DNA of 38,881 bases from Nocardia uniformis NBRC 13702 (GTDB lineage: Bacteria > Actinomycetota > Actinomycetes > Mycobacteriales > Mycobacteriaceae): assembly GCF_001613345.1 (NCBI RefSeq), contig NZ_BDCE01000118.1, positions 1-38,881 on the forward strand, written 5' to 3'. The notes under the pieces are model-generated. The model ran no database searches. It was not told where the DNA came from and worked only from the letters and a program-made list of their open reading frames with translations. Below, in pieces: positions 6,890 to 14,800 of the stretch (position 1 is its first letter; every line of letters starts with the position of its first letter). A program made the translations under genes and the position numbers.

Positions 6890-7843
6890 ATGTTGCGAAT
6901 CGGTCTCACCGGAGGCATGGGAGCAGGCAAGTCGACGGTGGCACGCAGCCTCGTTGAACGAGGTGCGGTACTCGTCGATAGCGATGTGATAGCCCGTGAG
7001 GTGGTGGCCCCAGGAACCGTGGGGCTGGCCGCGCTGGTGGCCGCCTTCGGCGCCGATATTCTCGCCGCCGACGGCAGCCTGGATCGACCCGCACTGGCCG
7101 CCAAGGCCTTCGCCACCGACGAGGCGCGCCAGACGCTCAATTCCATTACCCACCCGCTCGTCGGGCAGCGCACCGCCGAACTCATTGCCGCCGCCCCCGC
7201 CGACGGCATTGTCGTGCAGGACATTCCGCTACTCGTCGAGAACGGTCTCGCACCGTTCATGAATCTCGTCGTAATCGTGGATGCCGCCGAGGAGACCCGG
7301 CTGCGCCGACTGGTGGAATTCCGTGGCATCGACGAGGCCGACGCCCGCGCCCGGATCGCCGCGCAGGCCACCGACGCTCAGCGGCGCGCCGTCGCTGATG
7401 TCGTGCTCGACAACAACGGCGCCGATGGTGCGGTGGTCGCCGAGGTGAACCAGCTCTGGGACGAGCGCCTCGTACCCTTCGAGCGCAACCTGCGCATCCG
7501 CACCCCTGCGGCGCGACCCGTGGAATCGCCGGTGGTGGAAGCGAATCCGGAATGGCCCGCGCAGGCGCGGCGGATTATCGCCCGCCTGGCCGTCGCCTGC
7601 GGAGCCGATGCCGAGCGCATCGACCATGTCGGGCCCACCGCGGTTGCGGGCAAGCCCGCCGAGGATGTGCTGGATATCCGCATCACCGTGGCCGATACCG
7701 CGGTCGCCGACGCACTGCGGGATCGGCTGGCGGACATCGGCTTTCCGCCGGTTACCGCCGACCCGTCGGCCGATGGTGAACGCCTGCACGCGAATACGGA
7801 CCCGGGTCGCGCCGTGAATGTGGTGGTGGCCGCGCGGGCCTGA
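6890..7843 (+). CDS. coaE: Dephospho-CoA kinase with a shortened GrpB-like C-terminal domain
   Basis: A 317-residue enzyme that phosphorylates the ribose 3'-hydroxyl of dephospho-CoA, the last step of coenzyme A synthesis. The kinase part (about residues 1-200) has the P-loop GGMGAGKST near residue 9, the VDSDVIAREVV region and HPLVGQR, followed by DIPLLVENG. As in mycobacteria it is fused to a GrpB/UPF0157-like domain (from about residue 213: EANPEWPAQARRIIARL, then DHVGPTAVAGKP). That domain is cut short: the protein ends soon after HANTDPGRAVNV, whereas the 407-residue M. tuberculosis protein continues for about 90 more residues. ATG 6890 matches the mycobacterial start MLRIGLTGG. It lies downstream of rpsA as in mycobacteria. 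Confidence 0.95.
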   Translation: MLRIGLTGGMGAGKSTVARSLVERGAVLVDSDVIAREVVAPGTVGLAALVAAFGADILAADGSLDRPALAAKAFATDEARQTLNSITHPLVGQRTAELIAAAPADGIVVQDIPLLVENGLAPFMNLVVIVDAAEETRLRRLVEFRGIDEADARARIAAQATDAQRRAVADVVLDNNGADGAVVAEVNQLWDERLVPFERNLRIRTPAARPVESPVVEANPEWPAQARRIIARLAVACGADAERIDHVGPTAVAGKPAEDVLDIRITVADTAVADALRDRLADIGFPPVTADPSADGERLHANTDPGRAVNVVVAARA

Positions 7844-7848
7844 CCGCG

Positions 7849-8373
7849 CTACCGCCAGGTCAGTTTGATGCCCTGCGCCGCCAGCCAGGCATCGAAATCA
7901 TGCCCGTGCGCGGCGATCCCATCGATGGTGGCCGTGGCCGTCTCGATGGCCTGCTGTGCCTGTGCGAGGTCGAGGTATCCGGCGGCGTGCGCGGCGAGTA
8001 GTTCGTCGACGTCGAGCAACTCCACATCGCGCCCGGTGCGCACCACCAGATCCAGGTAGTGGTCCACCGACTTCCATTTGGTCGCGCTGACCTGGCTGAA
8101 TTCACCGATATCCACGTAGAAGTCCTGGTCGCGCAGATCCGCCGGGGTGAAGTGGAAGACCGTGGCCCGGATGGACAGGCTGGGCAGCAGCCAGGATTCG
8201 ATGTAGTGGAACTCCGGGTGGTCGGAGGAGCGCGCCATATACAGGCCCCACGGTTCGATGTGGTACCGCTCGACGGCTCGAACGAAGCCCTTGGGGTCGA
8301 TATTGGTGAGCTCGTCGACGTTGAAGAACTCCACCTTCGGTCGGTGCAGGTGCACCGCGGGCGCCTGGGTCAT
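7849..8373 (-). CDS. DUF402 domain protein, copy 1
   Basis: A 174-residue cytoplasmic protein with the DUF402 pattern: a central beta region (GLYMARSSDHPEFHYIESWLL), then FYVDIGEF and DHYLDLVVRTG, and a helical tail (DELLAAHAAG). The family includes nucleoside di/triphosphatases and RNA-binding proteins. The acidic residues in YVDI and YLDL that would bind metal are present. It lies between coaE and uvrB, the position of Rv1632c in M. tuberculosis, and converges on coaE with only five bases between the genes. ATG 8373 (MTQAPAV) was chosen because longer versions run into the upstream divergent gene; there is no strong ribosome binding site. Confidence 0.82.
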   Translation of the reverse strand: MTQAPAVHLHRPKVEFFNVDELTNIDPKGFVRAVERYHIEPWGLYMARSSDHPEFHYIESWLLPSLSIRATVFHFTPADLRDQDFYVDIGEFSQVSATKWKSVDHYLDLVVRTGRDVELLDVDELLAAHAAGYLDLAQAQQAIETATATIDGIAAHGHDFDAWLAAQGIKLTWR

Positions 8374-8547
8374 GCGTTCAGCATTACTGCTCGGCGGGGG
8401 ATCGTCCAGGGGAGAGTGGCCGCGTCGTGGTGGTGTTGCGAAATTCCGCAGCGATTTCTTGGAAAACCTAATGTGAAACATCAATATTTCGATACTGTGC
8501 GACCAACCCCACGCTGGTGTGGGTGGATCGAATAAGGGAAGCACAGT

Positions 8548-8985
8548 ATGAACGCACAGGTGACCCGCGCGCGCCGGGTCGGTATGGGATTCACCACCTT
8601 CGGTGCGATGGCGGCGGTCATTGTTCTGGCCGCACCCAATGCCAGCGCCTGGGTCGGCAACCTCGAGGTGTCCGGTAAGGACCACAAGGTGGGCTGCACC
8701 TACACGCTCACCGCCTCGGTCGAGGTCGACCGGATCAGCACGGTGAAGTTCACCGACAATGGCAAGGAACTGCCGGGTAGTCCGGTCAGCCCGTCATTGC
8801 TCAGCAATAAGGTCACCATCAAGTGGACGCCGTCGACCGCGGGCGTGCACAAGCTGGAGGCACGCCAGATCCTGATCAGCGATTCGATCTCGGTGACGGT
8901 GGCCGAATCCGGTGGCGGCTCGGGTAGTGCCTCGGGCGGTTGCGGCGGCGGTCTGGGCGGTCTGATTCCGAGCCTGTCCGGCTAG
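8548..8985 (+). CDS. Secreted Ig-like domain protein
   Basis: A 145-residue protein with a typical signal peptide: basic N-terminus (TRARR), hydrophobic core, and likely cleavage after NASA near residue 34. The mature part looks like a single Ig-like beta sandwich (YTLTASVEV, VKFTDNGKELPGSPVS, KVTIKWTPSTAGVHKLEARQ). A glycine/serine-rich tail follows with a second cysteine. Two cysteines, near residues 50 and 132, could form a disulfide outside the cell. GGGAA at 8536-8540 lies seven bases before ATG 8548. Cell-envelope or extracellular location is inferred; no specific function is recognised. The two DUF402 genes flank it. Confidence 0.8.
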   Translation: MNAQVTRARRVGMGFTTFGAMAAVIVLAAPNASAWVGNLEVSGKDHKVGCTYTLTASVEVDRISTVKFTDNGKELPGSPVSPSLLSNKVTIKWTPSTAGVHKLEARQILISDSISVTVAESGGGSGSASGGCGGGLGGLIPSLSG

Positions 8986-9015
8986 TCCGCTCGGCTGGCG
9001 GGCGGCCGGAGCAGT

Positions 9016-9029
9016 CCGGCAGCTGCCGG
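9016..9029. terminator. Short palindrome between convergent genes
   Basis: CCGGCAGCTGCCGG lies between the ends of the Ig-like gene and DUF402 copy 2. It can form only a five-bp stem with an AGCT loop, so this is a weak candidate. Confidence 0.3.
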
Positions 9030-9107
9030 CGTGATCGCTGGGGGAGCCACTCGGTCCGAGCGCAAGGCGAACCGGGTGACTCCTCGTAGCGCAAGCTCAG
9101 CGGAGGT

Positions 9108-9761
9108 TCACAACCAGGTGAGCGTGATGCCCTCTGCCGCGAGCCAGTTCTCCAGCCGATGCCCGTGCGCGGCAATACCCTCCACCGCCGCGATCGCGTG
9201 CTCGACCGTCGCGATCGTGCGCGCGGTATCGAGCCGACCCGCGGCGTGCGCGGCGAGCAATTCGTCGACACCGGCCAGCTCCGCCGGATGTCCGGGTCGC
9301 GCCACCACCCGCAGATAGTGCCCCTCGGCGCGCCATTTCTTGGGCGCGATCGCGGCGTAGTCACCGACCTCCAGGTAGTAGGTCTGGCCACGGTCGTGGG
9401 CGGGCCCCCGATGCCGCACCGTGACCCGCAAGGACAGCGCGGGCAGCAGCCAGGATTCGAGATATCGGAAGTGCGGATGTTCCACGGTCCGCGCGAGGTA
9501 CAGACCCCACGGTTCGGCGCGGTAGGTCTCCACCGATTTCACGAACCCCCGGGTATCGGTGCGGGTCAACTCCGCGAGATTGAAGTACTCCGACCGGGGC
9601 GCGTGCGGGGATTTCGGGGCCGTCGTGTCGTGTGTGCCCGTGTCCGCGACGGCGTCCACGATCGAATTCGGTGGGGGAACACCGCGAGTGTCCCGCGCGT
9701 CGTATTCCGCGATGCCGTCAGCCGCGGGCACCGTGCCAAGCAATGGGAGTAGACCGGTCAT
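9108..9761 (-). CDS. DUF402 domain protein, copy 2
   Basis: A 217-residue paralogue of the 7849-8373 product. Matching blocks include AEPWGLYLARTVEHPHFRYLESWLLP and VDELLAAHAAGRLD. It has about 50 extra N-terminal residues of low complexity. Two acidic positions have changed: YVDI becomes YLEV, and YLDLVV becomes YLRVVA. If the family uses these residues to bind metal, this copy may have lost or altered its activity. ATG 9761 follows a purine-rich GAAGGGCAGGGCGA. Head-to-tail orientation with copy 1, the Ig-like gene inserted on the opposite strand, suggests an old duplication. Confidence 0.8.
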   Translation of the reverse strand: MTGLLPLLGTVPAADGIAEYDARDTRGVPPPNSIVDAVADTGTHDTTAPKSPHAPRSEYFNLAELTRTDTRGFVKSVETYRAEPWGLYLARTVEHPHFRYLESWLLPALSLRVTVRHRGPAHDRGQTYYLEVGDYAAIAPKKWRAEGHYLRVVARPGHPAELAGVDELLAAHAAGRLDTARTIATVEHAIAAVEGIAAHGHRLENWLAAEGITLTWL

Positions 9762-9911
9762 CGCCCTGCCCTTCTGAGGTAGATCCGACCAGCGTGACCA
9801 GGCTACACCTGCGCAAACGGGATATAGCCGACGTGAATGAGTCAGCGTGTCCGGCGGCTTCCGGCAATGCGCACCAGGGGTTTTCGCTACTCGTGCGGCA
9901 ACCCGCGACGG

Positions 9912-10478
9912 CTAGTGGAACGGATCGGGATCGCGACCCGGCAGCCACGAATTGCCGGGTTCGGTCCAGCGCCGATGCTTGATCGCGCGGCGCGCGGCCC
10001 GCTGATTGCGGCCGATGAGCCGGTCCAGGTACAGATGCCCGGTGAGGTGATCGGCCTCGTGCTGTAGGCAGCGCGCGAGATACCCGGTGCCCTCCACCGA
10101 GACCGGTTGTCCATGCATATCGACGCCGGACACCTTGGCCCAGTCGGCCCGCCCGGTCGGAAACCATTCGCCCGGCACCGAGAGGCACCCCTCGAGATCG
10201 GTCTCCGGATCCGGCATGGTCTCCGGAATCTCGGAGGTCTCCAGCACCGGATTCACAATATGGCCGCGATGGCGCACCCCACCGTCGAGCAGGTCGTAGA
10301 CGAAGACCGCGCGCGGATCGCCGACCTGATTCGCGGCCAGGCCCGCGCCACGGGCGGCGGTATTGGTTTCGAATAGATCGGCGACGAATGCGGCGAGTTC
10401 GTCATCGAAGGCGGTGACCGGCGTGGCCGCTGCGGCCAATCGGGGGTCACCGGCGATCAAGATCGGTCGGATTGCCAT
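9912..10478 (-). CDS. def: Peptide deformylase
   Basis: A 188-residue metalloenzyme that removes the formyl group from the N-terminal methionine of new proteins. All three family motifs are intact: GAGLAANQ (residues 44-51), EGCLSVP (96-102, metal ligand Cys98) and QHEADH (139-144, ligands His140 and His144, catalytic Glu141). The insert between motifs I and II and the basic C-terminus ending RRWTEPGNSWLPGRDPDPFH are typical of actinobacterial enzymes. ATG 10478 is preceded on the minus strand by TACGCT and a six-base gap, predicting a leaderless transcript. No fmt gene is nearby. Confidence 0.95.
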   Translation of the reverse strand: MAIRPILIAGDPRLAAAATPVTAFDDELAAFVADLFETNTAARGAGLAANQVGDPRAVFVYDLLDGGVRHRGHIVNPVLETSEIPETMPDPETDLEGCLSVPGEWFPTGRADWAKVSGVDMHGQPVSVEGTGYLARCLQHEADHLTGHLYLDRLIGRNQRAARRAIKHRRWTEPGNSWLPGRDPDPFH

Positions 10479-10484
10479 GAGCCG

Positions 10485-10490
10485 AGCGTA
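10485..10490 (-). promoter_or_regulatory. -10 element of def
   Basis: TACGCT on the minus strand fits TANNNT and ends six bases before the def ATG, so transcription probably begins at the start codon. Confidence 0.5.
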
Positions 10491-10644
10491 AATGCCCGAT
10501 TCCCGGCGTATCGCGGAGGGTCGACCGGTCCGAATCCCGTGCGGCCCTTCATTGTCGGGCGGCCATTAGTCCACCGTTGAAAACCGATTAGCGACCGGCG
10601 GGACGCTGAGCGCAAGCATTTCCGCTTCGCACCGAGGAATCCCG

Positions 10645-11187
10645 ATGAAACTCGAGACCTCCGCTAAGACGTCCGCCAAAACCTCCGCCGCCGCACTGGC
10701 ATTCGCGATCACCGCCGGTCTCGGACTGTTCGCCATGCCGACGGCCGCTGCCGGATCGCTCGTCAATTGCGATGTCGATCCCGCCTCCATCGCCCTGCGC
10801 GGTATAGAGCCCGAAGTCTTCAACGCCATCAATAAGATGCGTGCCCACGCCGGTTTGGCTGCCGTCACGCACACCGACACCCTGTCCCGCTCCGCCGAAT
10901 GGGCCAGCGTCGACAGCGCCAAACGTGGCTTCTCTCCGTCCAATCACGTGGACAGCCTGGGCCGCAATATCCCCACTCGCTTCGCGCAGTGCGGCGTCCC
11001 GAGCGCCTCCCGGATAGCTGAGATCAATTACTACGGCACCTACGCGACCCCGGCCGACGCCATGAAGTTCTGGGCCAATTCCTCCGGCCACCGCGCGATC
11101 ATCCTCGACAGCAGGTTGAAGAAGGTCGGCGTCGCGGTGATCTACCAGGGCAACCTGCGCCACTGGACGGTCACCTTCTCCTCCTAG
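10645..11187 (+). CDS. Secreted CAP (SCP/PR-1) domain protein
   Basis: A 180-residue exported protein. The signal peptide has a lysine-containing N-terminus and hydrophobic core, with cleavage likely after AAA near residue 36. The mature region is a CAP domain: FNAINKMRAHAGLAAVTHTDTL, HVDSLGRNI (His101), AEINYYG (Glu127) and FWANSSGHRAIIL (His149). The usual GENI glutamate is replaced by arginine in LGRNI, so the classical His/Glu metal site is incomplete. Cys42 and Cys116 could pair. Actinobacterial CAP proteins are often envelope-associated; the role here is unknown. GAGGAA at 10634-10639 lies five bases before ATG 10645. Confidence 0.87.
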   Translation: MKLETSAKTSAKTSAAALAFAITAGLGLFAMPTAAAGSLVNCDVDPASIALRGIEPEVFNAINKMRAHAGLAAVTHTDTLSRSAEWASVDSAKRGFSPSNHVDSLGRNIPTRFAQCGVPSASRIAEINYYGTYATPADAMKFWANSSGHRAIILDSRLKKVGVAVIYQGNLRHWTVTFSS

Positions 11188-11194
11188 CCCCCCT

Positions 11195-11219
11195 GCCGCG
11201 GCCCGGATCGGGCCGCGGC
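11195..11219. terminator. Bidirectional terminator
   Basis: An 11-bp perfect stem, GCCGCGGCCCG and CGGGCCGCGGC, with a GAT loop. It lies between the end of the CAP gene and the end of the convergent gene at 11224. Confidence 0.75.
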
Positions 11220-11223
11220 TAGC

Positions 11224-11574
11224 TCAACTTCGCGTCGCGGCGGTGAGGTTCTCGGCAGCGAACCGGGCGATGGTGGCCGCCTGGCGGACCAGCGCTTCCG
11301 GGTGCGCGCTGCGCTGCTCCAGGACGGTCCGGATCCGCTCCAGCGAGGCGGTGGCTTCGCTGGTCGCCGCCCGCAGCACGGTGTACCGGTGGTCGAGGTC
11401 GCGGTAGGCGAGGTCGATTTCCCCGTAGCGACGGTGCAGATCCGAAATGTGGTCCAGGAGATCCTCCACCTCGCGAGTGGTCAGCGTGAGATGTGGATGT
11501 TCCTGTCCGGAGAGGATCGCCTCGCCCGCGATCTCGGCGCAGCGAGCGTGCAGTACCTCGAGAATGTCGGCCAC
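11224..11574 (-). CDS. Small helical protein of unknown function
   Basis: A 116-residue protein that I do not recognise. It is predicted to be almost entirely alpha-helical, with heptad-like stretches (EVEDLLDHISDLHRRYGEIDLAYRDLDHRYTVL written in parts: EVEDLLDHISDL and YRDLDHRYTVLRAATSEA). This would suit a coiled coil or regulatory partner. There are no membrane segments, cysteine clusters or signal peptide. I prefer GTG 11574 (VADILEVLHARC) because AAAGAGG lies eight bases upstream; GTG 11583 would overlap that site. It is divergent from the long-chain carboxylase gene, with 285 bases between them. Confidence 0.62.
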   Translation of the reverse strand: MADILEVLHARCAEIAGEAILSGQEHPHLTLTTREVEDLLDHISDLHRRYGEIDLAYRDLDHRYTVLRAATSEATASLERIRTVLEQRSAHPEALVRQAATIARFAAENLTAATRS

Positions 11575-11764
11575 ACTGACCACCTCTTTTCGTCGCGGCG
11601 GAGCGCTTCCGAGCCCCTGATAGCACCCGCCGATCGGATCGGGCAGCGCCGGCGCACGGCCCGGAAAATCAGAAAACGTTGCAGGTCAATCCATCTGGCA
11701 CCGGGCCGCGGGCATTGCTCTGGATGAGACAATGCCTACGATACGTGCGGGTAACACCGACACG

Positions 11765-11795
11765 GTGTGCGCCCACCCGCAATAGAGGTGCACAC
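11765..11795. promoter_or_regulatory. Inverted repeat upstream of the carboxylase gene
   Basis: GTGTGC (11765-11770) and GCACAC (11790-11795) are complementary arms 19 bases apart, 65 bases before the carboxylase start. This could be an operator, but the arms are short. Confidence 0.25.
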
Positions 11796-11859
11796 TACGC
11801 GGGACCGGCAGTCGCAACCCCTCGCCCGATCGGGCCTGTGCTGTGGAAGGAGCTGGCGA

Positions 11860-14800
11860 GTGTTCAGCCGCATCGCCATCGTTAACCGGGGAGAAGCCGC
11901 CATGCGGCTCATCCATGCAGCCCGAGATTTGGCCGCGGAAACCGGATTACCGATCGAAACCGTCGCCCTGCATACCGATGTCGACCGAAACGCGACATTC
12001 GTGCGGGAAGCTGACATCGCCTACGACCTCGGCCCGGCATCCGCGCGCCCGTATCTCGACCTGAAGGCGCTCGAACGCGCCCTCCTGGAGACCAAGGCCG
12101 ACTCCGCCTGGGTCGGTTGGGGTTTCGTCGCCGAGGATCCGGCGTTCGCGGAGCTGTGTGAGCAGATCGGGGTCACCTTCATCGGCCCCAGCCCGGAGGC
12201 CATGCGCAAACTCGGCGACAAGATCGGCGCGAAGCTGATCGCCGAGGAGGTCGGCGTGCCGGTCGCGCCGTGGAGCCGCGGCGAGGTCGAATCCCTGGAC
12301 GAGGCCTTGACGTCCGCGGCGGAGGTCGGCTACCCACTGATGCTGAAGGCCACCGCGGGCGGCGGCGGGCGCGGTATCCGCGTAATCACCAATGAGGCCG
12401 AACTCGTCGACGCCTACGAGCGCACCCGCCAGGAAGCGGCGCGCGCCTTCGGCAGTGGCGTCGTCTTCCTGGAACGACTGGTCACCGGAGCCCGCCACGT
12501 CGAGGTCCAGGTGATCGCGGACGGTCAGGGCACCGCGTGGGCGCTCGGCGTCCGCGACTGCTCGGTGCAGCGCCGCAATCAGAAGGTCATCGAGGAATCG
12601 GCGTCCCCGGTGCTGGCCCCCGAGCAGGTGGCCGAACTCAAGGCCTCGGCCGAACGCCTGGCGATCGCGGTCGGCTATCGCGGCGCGGCGACGGTCGAAT
12701 TCCTCTACCACCCCGGCGATGAGCTGTTCGCCTTCCTCGAGGTCAATACCCGCCTGCAGGTCGAACACCCGATTACCGAGTCCACTACCGGTTTCGACCT
12801 GGTCCGGGCACAGCTGCTGGTGGCCTCCGGCGGCCGCCTCGAGGGCGACCCCCCGGCCGAGCGCGGCCACGCCATCGAGGCCCGGCTCAATGCCGAAGAC
12901 CCCGACCGCGATTTCGCTCCCGCACCGGGCCGCATCGCCCGGCTGAACCTGCCCGCCGGGCCGGGTATCCGCGTCGACACCGGTGTCAGCGAGGGCGATA
13001 CGATCCCCGCCGATTTCGACTCGATGATCGCCAAGATCATCGCCTATGGCCGCGACCGCAATGAGGCGCTGGGCCGACTGCGTCGCGCGGTCGCGCAGAC
13101 CCGGGTGGTCATCGAGGGCGGTGCGACGAACAAGAGCTTCGTCCTCGACCTGCTGATCCAGCCCGAGGTCATCGACGGCAGCGCGGATACCGGCTGGATC
13201 GACCGCGTGCGCGGCGAGGGCCGCCTGGTATCGCACCGCCACTCCACCGTCGCGCTGGCCGCCGCCGCTATCGACGGCTACGAGGAAGACGAACGCGCCG
13301 AACGGCATCGGCTGCTGTCCACCGCATCCGGTGGCCGTCCGCAGGTGCAGCACGAGAGCGGTCGACCCCGCGACCTGAAGTTGCGCGGCGTCGGCTACCG
13401 GGTGCGCGTCGCCCGCATCGGTGCGCACCGGTTCCGGATCGGCATCGAGGCCGGAGGCGATATCCGCACCGCCGACGTCGATCTGGAGCGCTTCGACGAC
13501 CACACCGGCCAGATCGTGGTCAATGGCATCCGCTACCGGCTGACCACCGGCACCCACGGACCGATCCATGTGGTCGATGTCGACGGCGTCACCCATCGCA
13601 TCAGCCGCGACGAGGGCGGCGTCGTCCGCTCACCCGCCCCCGCGCTGGTGGTCGCCACACCGTTGGCGGTCGGTGCCGAGGTCGAGGCGGGCGCGCCGAT
13701 TCTGGTGCTGGAGAGCATGAAGATGGAAACGGTGCTGCGCGCGCCGTTCCGGGCCCGATTGAAGGAATGCGCGGTATCGGTCGGCAGCCAGGTGGAGACC
13801 GGCGCGCCCCTGATGCGGCTGGAACCGCTCGCCGACGACGACGCGGAGACCGATACCGCCGCGGTCGGCGCGGTCGAATTCGATCTGCCCGAGGCCACAC
13901 CGGTCCAACCGCATGAGCGGATCGCCCGCAGCCTGCAGGACCTGCGCAGTCTGCTGCTGGGATTCGATGTCGACCCGCACGACGATCAGCGCGTGCTGGA
14001 GGACTACCTCGCCATCCGTGCGGCGGCCATCGCGGACAATCGTCGACCGCTCGCCGAAGAACTCGAACTCGTGGAGGTCTTCGCCGACCTCGCCGAACTG
14101 AGCCACAACCGATCGTGGGACGAGGACGGCGGCAATGGCCACGTGCACAGCGCCCGCGAGTTCTTCCATACCTATCTGCAGAGCCTCGATGTCGAGCGGG
14201 CCGGACTGCCGCAGTCCTACCAGGCCAAGCTCAGTCAGGCGCTCGGACACTACGGCGTCACCGAACTGGATCGCGGCCCCGAGCTCGAAGCCGCGGTGTT
14301 CCGGATCTTCCTCGCCCAGCAACGGCCGTCCGACACCGTCACGGTGATTACGACACTGCTGCGCGGGTGGGTGCGCGAGCCGGTGCCGGACCGCGCACTG
14401 CGCGAACCGGTCGGATTGGCGCTGGAGCGCCTGGTGGCGGCGACACAGGTGCGCTTCCCGGTGATCTCCGACCTCGCCCGCGGTGTGGTCTACGCCTGGT
14501 ACGGCCTGCCACTGCTGCGCCGCAATCGCGCCCGGGTCTACACCAATGTCCGCAAACAGCTGACCTACCTCGACACCCACCCGAATACGCCCGATCGGGT
14601 CGAACGCATCTCCGATATGGTGCGCAGCACCGAACCGCTGGTGCGCCTGCTCGGCCAGCGACTGGTGCGCGGCAAGCTGGACAACACGGCCATGTTGGAG
14701 GTGCTGACCCGCCGGTACTACGGCAACAAGGGGCTCACCGGCGTGCGCACCCACGAGGCGGACGGCTGCACGTTCGTGATCGCCGAGCGCCGGGGCCTGA

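Noticed and set aside
10553..10580. TTGTCGGGC near the CAP gene as another PafBC promoter
   Set aside because: The third part of the motif is wrong (GGGC in place of GGTG) and no TANNNT lies eight bases downstream.
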